12,462 nt of DNA from Methylaequor sp002691245 (GTDB lineage: Bacteria; Pseudomonadota; Alphaproteobacteria; Methylaequorales; Methylaequoraceae). Position numbers and translations under genes: made by a program. Below, in pieces: positions 1 to 6,113 of the stretch (positions are counted from its first letter, which is position 1; every line of letters starts with the position of its first letter). The stretch is taken from NCBI GenBank assembly GCA_002691245.1, contig NZHH01000040.1:1-12462 (forward strand). The letters run 5' to 3'. The notes under the pieces were generated by a model, which saw only the letters and a list, made by a program, of their open reading frames with translations, searched no databases and was not told where the DNA came from.

Positions 1-72
1 ATTTTTAATAATATAATTGAACATATATGTTTTGCTAAAAGTTTAATTAGTTATAATTTTATAAAATCTTGA
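1..72 (+). CDS. Possible 3' end of an upstream gene (partial)
   Basis: The first reading frame is open from base 1 to a TGA at 70-72 (23 codons), while the other two forward frames close within the first 15 bases. This could be the tail of a coding sequence that starts before the window. The peptide is too short to assign to a family, and 23 open codons can arise by chance. It would end about 33 bp before the likely start of the FkbM methyltransferase gene and run in the same direction. Treat it as tentative. Confidence 0.25.
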   Translation: MFNNIIEHICFAKSLISYNFIKS

Positions 73-105
73 TTAACTTCAATAAATAAATTGTACAGTC
101 AAATA

Positions 106-825
106 ATGATAAAAAGTTTTAAAGAAAAATATATAAAAAATTTATTTTTCTATCACATTTATAGGTATTTTAAATATAAATTTAGATTTTTTAAATCTTA
201 TGGTGCAACTGGCGAAGACGTATTAATTAATAAAATTTTTAGAAAAAATAATGGTTTTTATGTAGATGTAGGAGCACTGCATCCAATTAACGGTTCATTG
301 ACTTATAATCTATATAAGAGGGGGTGGGTTGGAATAAATTTCGACATTATAGATGAAAACATTAGGTTACTTAAATTATTTAGAAAATATGACCAATCCA
401 TAAATATAGCTATTTCTTCAAGTTCAGGTAAAGTAAATTCATATATATTTCATCCAGGTTCAGGACTAAATACATTAGAAAAAAAATGGGCAGATAAATG
501 GGCTTTAAATCTTAAAAAAAATTACCTTACAAAGAAAGTGAAAAAAACGACACTTACAAACATCTTAAATAAACTTAAAGTTAACAATCATTTTGATCTT
601 CTTAATATCGATGTTGAAGGACATGAATATGAAGTACTTAATGGTTTAGACCTTAAAAAATTTAGACCAAGGATAATTACTGTGGAGATTCATGTAGGAA
701 AAACTGAAGCAATTTTTAAAACCAGTGTTTTTAAGTACTTAAAAAAAAATAATTATGAACTTATTTCACATTATTTCCATACATCATTTTTTAAGGCCGA
801 AGAATTTATTATTACAGAAATTTAG
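106..825 (+). CDS. FkbM-family SAM-dependent methyltransferase
   Basis: Likely transfers a methyl group from S-adenosylmethionine to a hydroxyl of a sugar or another surface-polymer component in the cytoplasm. Numbering from an in-frame TTG at 91, the SAM-binding motif GFYVDVGA is at residues 55-62. The FkbM signature IDVEGHEYEVL is at 173-183, followed by the typical PRIITVEIH strand. A basic N-terminus of about 35 residues precedes the fold. I prefer ATG at 106 (239 residues) over TTG at 91 because neither has a visible Shine-Dalgarno site and ATG is the commoner start. The length is usual for the family. The gene converges on the glycosyltransferase gene to its right with 15 bp between them. 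FkbM enzymes are frequent in polysaccharide islands. The family call is firm; the acceptor is unknown. Confidence 0.88.
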   Translation: MIKSFKEKYIKNLFFYHIYRYFKYKFRFFKSYGATGEDVLINKIFRKNNGFYVDVGALHPINGSLTYNLYKRGWVGINFDIIDENIRLLKLFRKYDQSINIAISSSSGKVNSYIFHPGSGLNTLEKKWADKWALNLKKNYLTKKVKKTTLTNILNKLKVNNHFDLLNIDVEGHEYEVLNGLDLKKFRPRIITVEIHVGKTEAIFKTSVFKYLKKNNYELISHYFHTSFFKAEEFIITEI

Positions 826-840
826 GTAATTAATTTTAAT

Positions 841-1716
841 TTACATTAAGTTTTCCCAAATTTTTATATGCTCCTTAGCATAATTACTCCAGGTTAATTT
901 GTTGTTAATTTTAATAAATTTTTTCTTCTCTTTAATTATTGTTTCCAATGTGGATTTGAAATTACTCAAATCTTGTTTAAGTTTGAACGTAATAAATTTT
1001 TTTAAGTCATTTTGAAAGCCCTGTGGAATCATAATAGTTTTAACCCCAAGTTGCAAAGCATCCAAAAAGCTCATTGAACCCTCATCGTTACCTAGATATA
1101 TCAGGTAATCTATTTCGTTCATTTTCTGGATGTATCGCCAACGTAAAAAGTATTTCTGATATTCAACTTCATACCCCATTTGTTTTAGCTTGAGTACATA
1201 AGAATTCCAACCTTTTCCAATAATTGAAATTTTTACTAATTCTTTTGGTAAGCTTTGGATAGTATGGCAAAAAATTTCTTGTGACTTTCTTCCATCGTTA
1301 TAAAGGTTTGTAAAAAATCCGAAATTAATTTTTTTTATCTTCAAATCATTATCACTTGGTGGTAGAACAAAAAAAAATTTTTTTAAACCCAAGGATTTAG
1401 ATTTTATAAAATTCATATGATCCTTAGAAAAAGTAATTCCTGCATCCATATATTTCGATATACTTCTTACTTTATTAAATCTAAATTCGTCATTTACATG
1501 TGTAAGCATAGTGGTGTTAATAGTATTTAAACAATATGAATCTTTAGNATCTTTTTGAAATAAAAAGATTATGTAGTGATTTACATCTACATTTTTCTTT
1601 GGTTTCTTACTAATTGAAACTTCATGTCCTAATTTTTTTAGGTTTAATGCTAATTTCTTTGCAAACTTTGAAAGAATCCAACGATCCTTGTCTAAATTAA
1701 TAATATTAATTCTCAT
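841..1716 (-). CDS. GT4-like (GT-B fold) glycosyltransferase
   Basis: Probable cytoplasmic glycosyltransferase using an NDP-sugar donor to extend a surface glycan. The C-terminal half is the recognisable part. It has the strand ISIIGKGW (163-170) and then a GT-B donor-binding region, GNDEGSMSFLDALQLGVKTI (209-228), corresponding to the family's E-G-x-x-x-x-x-x-E-A-x-x-x-G signature. D219 replaces the second Glu of the usual E-x7-E motif. The N-terminal domain begins with a Rossmann-like strand and a helix ending in LGHEV (29-33). At 291 residues it is short for GT4 (usually 350-400), mostly because of a compact acceptor domain. An ambiguous base at 1548 leaves residue 57 undefined. ATG start, no clear ribosome site. 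It is divergent from the aminotransferase operon (55 bp apart) and converges with the FkbM gene. Fold confidence is good; the sugar transferred is unknown. Confidence 0.72.
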   Translation of the reverse strand: MRINIINLDKDRWILSKFAKKLALNLKKLGHEVSISKKPKKNVDVNHYIIFLFQKDXKDSYCLNTINTTMLTHVNDEFRFNKVRSISKYMDAGITFSKDHMNFIKSKSLGLKKFFFVLPPSDNDLKIKKINFGFFTNLYNDGRKSQEIFCHTIQSLPKELVKISIIGKGWNSYVLKLKQMGYEVEYQKYFLRWRYIQKMNEIDYLIYLGNDEGSMSFLDALQLGVKTIMIPQGFQNDLKKFITFKLKQDLSNFKSTLETIIKEKKKFIKINNKLTWSNYAKEHIKIWENLM

Positions 1717-1771
1717 TTTGAAAATTCTTTTGTATAAGTATATTTTGTACCAAAGAATTTAAAACTGAGAA

Positions 1772-2908
1772 ATGATTGATTTAAAAAAAAAAATAAATGT
1801 TTGCGAACCACTNATCACAAAAAATGCNAAAAAATACATCAATGATTGTATAGATTCTGAGTGGATATCNTCTGCTGGTAAATATTTGGAAGACTTTGAA
1901 AAAAAGTGGTCTAACTATTGCGGTGCAGANGANGGTATTGCCGTTACTAANGGNACAAGNGCACTTCAAGTGGCATTTAAAAGTTTAAANCTCNAGCCNG
2001 GNGATGAAGTAATAATGCCTTCTTTTACAATTATTTCTTGTGCCACTGCNATAATTGAGGCGGGCGGGANACCNNTACTNGTCGACTGTTATCCAGATAC
2101 TTGGTGNCTTAATATTGAACAAATGAAAGAAAAANTAAATAATCGAACAAAAGCAATTTTAGTAGTTCATATGTTTGGTCATCCGGCTGAAATGGATCCA
2201 GTTATGAAGATCGTAAAACGTCACAATCTTTATTTAGTTGAGGACGCAGCTGAAGCTCATGGAGCCACTTATAATAATAAAAGAGTCGGTTCTTTCGGCG
2301 ATCTAGCATGTTTTAGTTTTTATGCAAACAAGTTAATTACAACAGGTGAGGGTGGTATGGTTCTCTCAAATAATAAAAAATTAACAAAAAAAATACGATC
2401 ACTTAGAAATTTATCATTTAGATCAGATAGAAGGTTTTATCACACTGAGATTGGTTACAATTATAGACTTACAAATATGCAGGCTGCAATCGGGATAAGT
2501 CAAATTGAAAACCTAGAAAACCATATTGATATAAAAAGAAAAAATACCTTTCTTTATAATAACATTATAAGAAAAATGGATCTTCCCTTGAGACTTCCGT
2601 CTGAAAATGAAAATTCAAAAAGTGTTTTTTGGATGTACGGAGTTGTTTTAAAAAATAAGAAACTAAATGCAAAAATACTGGCTGAGAAACTTGAAAATAG
2701 AGGAATTGAAACACGCCCTCTTTTTCTTGGGATGCATCAGCAACCAGTTTTAAAAAAAATGAAATTATTTAATAATGAGAAATTCCCTGTTACAGAAGAA
2801 CTCTCAAGATTTGGTTTGTATTTGCCTTCTGGACTAAAATTAAACAAAAAGAAAATCAATTTTATTTGTAATGTGCTAAAAGATATTTTTCATGAATCAA
2901 GAAAATAG
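1772..2908 (+). CDS. DegT/DnrJ/EryC1/StrS PLP aminotransferase, perosamine-synthase-like
   Basis: Transfers an amino group, usually from glutamate, to a keto-deoxysugar nucleotide, giving an amino sugar for surface polysaccharide. The residues expected for the fold are present. They are VEDAAEAHGA (156-165), whose Asp158 should contact the PLP pyridine nitrogen; SFYANK (182-187), with Lys187 the Schiff-base lysine; then LITTGEGGMV (188-197), the version seen in perosamine synthases (GDP-4-keto-6-deoxymannose 4-aminotransferases); GYNYRLTNMQAAIG (228-241); and RPLFLGMHQQP (315-325). The length of 378 residues is normal. ATG start after a weak GAGA at 1767-1770. Nineteen N bases lie in codons 14-122, 15 of them at third positions, so most leave the residue certain or nearly so. 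An A11 run spans codons 4-8. First gene of a four-gene operon; its last 17 bases overlap the next gene. Substrate specificity (C4 versus C3 amination) is inferred from motif likeness. Confidence 0.88.
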   Translation: MIDLKKKINVCEPXITKNXKKYINDCIDSEWIXSAGKYLEDFEKKWSNYCGAXXGIAVTXXTXALQVAFKSLXLXXXDEVIMPSFTIISCATXIIEAGGXXXXVDCYPDTWXLNIEQMKEKXNNRTKAILVVHMFGHPAEMDPVMKIVKRHNLYLVEDAAEAHGATYNNKRVGSFGDLACFSFYANKLITTGEGGMVLSNNKKLTKKIRSLRNLSFRSDRRFYHTEIGYNYRLTNMQAAIGISQIENLENHIDIKRKNTFLYNNIIRKMDLPLRLPSENENSKSVFWMYGVVLKNKKLNAKILAEKLENRGIETRPLFLGMHQQPVLKKMKLFNNEKFPVTEELSRFGLYLPSGLKLNKKKINFICNVLKDIFHESRK

Positions 2909-3677
2909 AAGTATTTTTAGCGAAGACTATTCAAAATCTTATGATTTAATATATAAGAAAAAAAATTATATCGATGAATGTAAGCGTATAATAAACTTCT
3001 TAAAATATAAAAAAACTGTTTCAAAAATTTTAGATCTTGGGTGTGGAACATGTAGCCATTCGATCATATTATCAAAATATGGTTTCAATATTGATGCCAT
3101 TGACAGATCAGAAAAAATGCTTGAAATTGCTAAAAAAAAAATTNCCAAAAAAAAAATTAATAATATTAAATTAATNCAAGCAGACATTGAAAACTTAGCC
3201 CTCAAAAATGTACAATATGACGTGATTCTATTACTATTTAACGTGTTAGGTTATTTANAAAAACCATACCNTTTTTTTTCTAATNTAAAGAAATATTTGA
3301 AAAAAGGTAGTATAGTAATNTTTGACTTTTGGCATGAAGATGCAGTCATACANAATGGACCAAAAAAGACAAAAAAAANNTTTGAAGANGCAAAAGTNAC
3401 NCTGACNAAGCTTTCTGAAGGAAANATNAACCAAAAAAATAAGACAATAATNATTAATATTCAAACCTATGNGAAAAAAGAAAATCAAGTGGTCACAAAA
3501 AATAAAGAAGAGCACCATATAAAATATTACAATATTAAAACACTTACTTTGAATTTGATTAATGAAGGTTTCAAAGTTCTTAAAATTGAAGACTTTGAAA
3601 ATGATGGATGTTTACCCAGTAAAGAAAACTGGAGCGCTTATTGTGTTTCTAAATATCTGGGATCAAATATTAAATAG
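2892..3677 (+). CDS. Class I SAM methyltransferase, similar in layout to amino-sugar N-methyltransferases
   Basis: Rossmann-fold methyltransferase. Motif I is ILDLGCGTCSHS (46-57), an acidic adenosine-binding segment is AIDRSEKMLEIA (69-80), QADIEN (96-101) supplies the next acidic contact, and FNVLGYL (116-122) follows motif II. An N-terminal YDLIYKKKNY and a late stretch of HHIKYYNIKTLTL plus GFKVLKIED give the same order of elements that I recall for DesVI/TylM1-type dTDP-amino-sugar N,N-dimethyltransferases. That likeness is from memory, not from an alignment. The start overlaps the aminotransferase by 17 bp, implying translational coupling, and the next gene begins 3 bp after its stop. 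The 261-residue length is typical. Seventeen N bases obscure residues 85-194 in places, including part of the substrate-facing region. The methyltransferase class is firm; the N-methylation role is inferred from context and layout. Confidence 0.8.
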   Translation: MNQENRSIFSEDYSKSYDLIYKKKNYIDECKRIINFLKYKKTVSKILDLGCGTCSHSIILSKYGFNIDAIDRSEKMLEIAKKKIXKKKINNIKLXQADIENLALKNVQYDVILLLFNVLGYLXKPYXFFSNXKKYLKKGSIVXFDFWHEDAVIXNGPKKTKKXFEXAKXXLXKLSEGXXNQKNKTIXINIQTYXKKENQVVTKNKEEHHIKYYNIKTLTLNLINEGFKVLKIEDFENDGCLPSKENWSAYCVSKYLGSNIK

Positions 3678-3680
3678 CAC

Positions 3681-4913
3681 ATGAAAATAAAAAATTGTAG
3701 ATTCTGTGGTCACAAAAACTTAAATCTTTTTTTGGACCTGGGTTATTGTCAGCCAGCTGATCAATTTCTAANTATCCCTTTTTCAAAAAGCAATGCAAAA
3801 ANATATCCATTAGAGGTNGTAAAATGTGATAATTGTNATTTAGTTCAATTAAGTTATACATGCTCAGGNGAAATTTTATATCAACAAGATTACCCTTATG
3901 AGTCAGATATNACAAAACAAGGTAGGACACATTGGAAAGAATTTGCAAAGGATNTTGTAAAAAGATTTGCTTTAGGNNGTGATGATTTAGTAATTGATAT
4001 TGGAAGCAACGTAGGCGAACTTTTATCAAATTTTAAAAATGAAAAAGTCAAAGTTCAAGGAATAGACCCTGCGNAAAATATTGCCCAAAAAGCAGAAAAA
4101 AGGGGCATTCCTACAATTAATGCTTTTTTTAATAAAACAATAATNAATATTTTNAAAAAGAAAAATTTACATCCTAAAGTNATNACNGGTACNAATGTTT
4201 TTGCACANATTGATGACATAAGTGGATCTTTAAATGTTGTAAAGGCGATTTTGCTTCCTGATGGTATCTTTATCATTGAAGCTCCCTATCTGAAAAATTT
4301 AATTGACGGCCTAGAGTACGATACAATTTATCATGAACATTTGAGTTATCTTTCTATAACACCCCTCGAAGCACTTTTTAAAAAGTTTGAGTTGGAAATA
4401 TTTGATATAGATTTTCAAAAGATACATGGAGGATCAATAAGAGTTTTCNTTCAACATAAAAACGGGGTCCATGAAAGATCACAAAAAGTACAAATGATTT
4501 TAGATAAAGAAGAGANACAAAANATACANGATATNAATTATTTAAGAAAATTTGCTNAAAAAGTTNTTGATCATAAAGTTCAAATAACGAGTTTGCTCAA
4601 TAAGTTAAAAAGAGAAGGTAAAAGGGTAGCAGCCGTTGGAGCTCCTGCTAAGGGTATGACTCTTCTAAATTATTGTAATATTGACAAAAATTTTTTAGAA
4701 TTTGTAACAGAAGTTTCTAAACTAAAAATAAATAAATATTGTCCTGGGACAGACTTAAAAATTATTGGTGATAATGAATTGATAAAACAAAATATTGATT
4801 ATGCTTTAATTTTACCATGGAATTTTAAAGATGAGATCATGTGCAACCTTAAAAAATTTAGAGATGGTGGTGGAAAATTTATAATACCACTTCCAAAAGT
4901 AACAGTTTTATGA
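3681..4913 (+). CDS. NDP-sugar C-methyltransferase (TylC3/KijD1/TcaB9-like, zinc-binding)
   Basis: Predicted to place a methyl group on a carbon of a keto-deoxysugar nucleotide, giving a branched sugar. All three domains of the family are visible. An N-terminal zinc-binding domain has Cys6, Cys9, Cys49 and Cys52. A SAM-binding core has VIDIGSNVGELL (104-115) and GIDPA (127-131). The signature YDTIYHEHLSYLS (213-225) holds Tyr217, Glu219 and His220, matching the Y/E/H active-site residues described for TcaB9. HGGSIRVF (249-256) follows. A C-terminal Rossmann-like domain has AAVGAPAKGMTLLN (317-330). The length of 410 residues is normal. It starts 3 bp after the previous stop and ends 12 bp before the cupin gene. 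Twenty-four N bases are present, 14 at third codon positions; none hits the catalytic triad. In characterised pathways the substrate carries a 4-keto group and methylation is at C3. The position here is inferred. Confidence 0.9.
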   Translation: MKIKNCRFCGHKNLNLFLDLGYCQPADQFLXIPFSKSNAKXYPLEXVKCDNCXLVQLSYTCSXEILYQQDYPYESDXTKQGRTHWKEFAKDXVKRFALXXDDLVIDIGSNVGELLSNFKNEKVKVQGIDPAXNIAQKAEKRGIPTINAFFNKTIXNIXKKKNLHPKXXXGXNVFAXIDDISGSLNVVKAILLPDGIFIIEAPYLKNLIDGLEYDTIYHEHLSYLSITPLEALFKKFELEIFDIDFQKIHGGSIRVFXQHKNGVHERSQKVQMILDKEEXQXIXDXNYLRKFAXKVXDHKVQITSLLNKLKREGKRVAAVGAPAKGMTLLNYCNIDKNFLEFVTEVSKLKINKYCPGTDLKIIGDNELIKQNIDYALILPWNFKDEIMCNLKKFRDGGGKFIIPLPKVTVL

Positions 4914-4925
4914 TTAAAAGTTATC

Positions 4926-5303
4926 ATGATTATTAAGCAGATTACAAAGGATTTTGAGGATCATAGAGGTGTGATTTCCGATATTCTAGTTAAAGAGAAA
5001 ATTGATTATGTAACAATCATTTATAATAACAAGGGAGCAATTAGAGGAAACCACTACCATAAGGAAACAATTCAATTTTTATATGTTCTTGAAGGTTCAA
5101 TTTTGGTTGCATCACAAAAAAAGGGGAAAGAAGTAGAAGAGAAAGTTTTGAAAAAAGGAAGTTTATTATTCAATGAAGCTCGTGAGGCTCACGCGATAAA
5201 ATCACTAGAGGATAGTAAATTATTGATCTTAACACGAGGTCTTAGAGGAGGTAAAGACTATGAAACCGACACATACAAGCTTCATAAACCATTATTAAAA
5301 TAA
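4926..5303 (+). CDS. Small cupin protein, probable sugar epimerase or ketoisomerase
   Basis: A single-domain cupin of 125 residues. The first cupin motif is IRGNHYHKETIQFLYVLEGS (39-58), with His43 and His45 as likely metal or substrate ligands. The second motif contains EAHAI (87-91) with His89. The opening KDFEDHRGVISDI (8-20) resembles the start of RmlC- and WxcM/FdtA-type sugar epimerases and isomerases. Such proteins change stereochemistry at C3/C5, or move the keto group between C4 and C3, of a dTDP-deoxysugar. Placement just after an aminotransferase and a C-methyltransferase parallels vancosamine-type pathways, where a C5-epimerase acts after C-methylation. It is shorter than true RmlC (about 180 residues). 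Last gene of the operon: it ends 3 bp before the stop of a convergent gene, with no strong terminator visible. The cupin fold is firm; epimerase versus isomerase is unresolved. Confidence 0.72.
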   Translation: MIIKQITKDFEDHRGVISDILVKEKIDYVTIIYNNKGAIRGNHYHKETIQFLYVLEGSILVASQKKGKEVEEKVLKKGSLLFNEAREAHAIKSLEDSKLLILTRGLRGGKDYETDTYKLHKPLLK

Positions 5304-5306
5304 TCC

Positions 5307-5981
5307 TTATTTTTTATATCCGATTACAATAAAATTAGATTTAAAAAAAAATAATCTTACGAAATATATTTTGAATTCAAAGCTGTCTGTTAAACGAAAG
5401 GTTAATTTATCAAGCTGTTTTTTTGATAATAAGTTAAGGTTTTCTTCTTTACTAAAAAAATCAAAACCCAATATTTTAAGAATTTTAGCAAAACGTCTAT
5501 TTGGCAACCAGTGTAATAAGAAGATTTTGGTATGAAATTCAATTGGATGAAATTTGTTAGGTGTAGTAAAAACCACATATTTTTTTGATAATTTTATCAT
5601 ATTCTCAATCATTTTTCTTTGATTATCAAAACTACCAACGTGCTCTATAACCGCAGAGGAAATCACTAAATCAGATCTAAAAGATTCTAATTCTTTACCC
5701 TTAAGATCCTCTGTTATAGATTTTACAAGTGTAGAATCAAAATCTCTTGAAGAGATATTTTGATTTGATAATGATTTCTTCCTTTTTACTGGGATGTTAT
5801 TAATAATATAGTTAGAACTTTCAAATGAATAATCTTCGGTTGTGCCTATATCTAAACAGTCTTTAACCAATTTTAAATCTAGCTCATTTTTAATAAGATT
5901 TAGGATTTCCACTCTTTTGGCTTTTACGATTCTATCAATAAAATTAAAGTGAAAGATAGCATGAATTTTTTTTTGGAACAT
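5307..5981 (-). CDS. Class I SAM-dependent methyltransferase, divergent
   Basis: Numbered from the ATG at 5981, a 224-residue protein with a methyltransferase core. CLDIGTTED (42-50) stands in for motif I, DLVISSAVIEHVG (104-116) is the post-motif II region of Methyltransf_11-type enzymes, and TTPNKFHPIEFHT (139-151) follows the next strand, as in many methyltransferases of polysaccharide clusters. Motif I is unusual because the second and third glycines of D-x-G-x-G-x-G are absent, so SAM binding may be altered. The tail from about 205 is rich in Phe and basic residues. An in-frame GTG at 5999 would add six residues; neither start has a Shine-Dalgarno site and I prefer ATG. The gene stands alone on its strand, converging on the cupin gene and divergent from the membrane transferase gene. 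The acceptor is unknown. Confidence 0.68.
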   Translation of the reverse strand: MFQKKIHAIFHFNFIDRIVKAKRVEILNLIKNELDLKLVKDCLDIGTTEDYSFESSNYIINNIPVKRKKSLSNQNISSRDFDSTLVKSITEDLKGKELESFRSDLVISSAVIEHVGSFDNQRKMIENMIKLSKKYVVFTTPNKFHPIEFHTKIFLLHWLPNRRFAKILKILGFDFFSKEENLNLLSKKQLDKLTFRLTDSFEFKIYFVRLFFFKSNFIVIGYKK

Positions 5982-6082
5982 CTTAGTAAAGATTAACACA
6001 AAGAAATAGAAAATATTGATTTTTTTTACTTATTTTCAAATTTTCTAAACTATTAATTAGTTTTAATTCTGGTATGTACTAA

Positions 6083-6094
6083 TTTTTTTTTTTT
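6083..6094 (+). repeat. Homopolymer tract T12 upstream of a candidate promoter
   Basis: Twelve consecutive T lie 4 bp upstream of a perfect TATAAT box and inside the stretch where a promoter spacer would fall. Runs of 9-11 A or T are common in this window, but 12 and 13 are the longest I see, and both sit within 61 bp of each other at the start of the same gene. A length change here would alter promoter spacing. Confidence 0.6.
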
Positions 6095-6098
6095 GATT

Positions 6099-6104
6099 TA
6101 TAAT
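6099..6104 (+). promoter_or_regulatory. Candidate -10 box (TATAAT) for the transferase/GDPD pair
   Basis: A perfect TATAAT lies 9 bp before the ATG at 6114, in the gap between divergent genes. No good -35 box is visible at 16-18 bp, because that interval is the T12 run. If used, transcription would start at about 6111, giving an almost leaderless mRNA. TATAAT also occurs by chance often in DNA this AT-rich, so confidence is low. Confidence 0.35.
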
Positions 6105-6113
6105 GAGATTTAA

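Noticed and set aside
2966..4276. Minus-strand open frames opposite the methyltransferase and C-methyltransferase genes (2966-3205, 3255-3518, 3670-4029, 4055-4276).
   Set aside because: They lie fully inside genes with strong domain matches on the plus strand, contain many ambiguous residues and show no family motifs.
5291..5304. Possible AT-only hairpin (ATTATT with AATAAT) at the end of the cupin gene as a terminator.
   Set aside because: Six A-T pairs with a 2-base loop are not stable enough, and such pairings occur throughout this AT-rich sequence.
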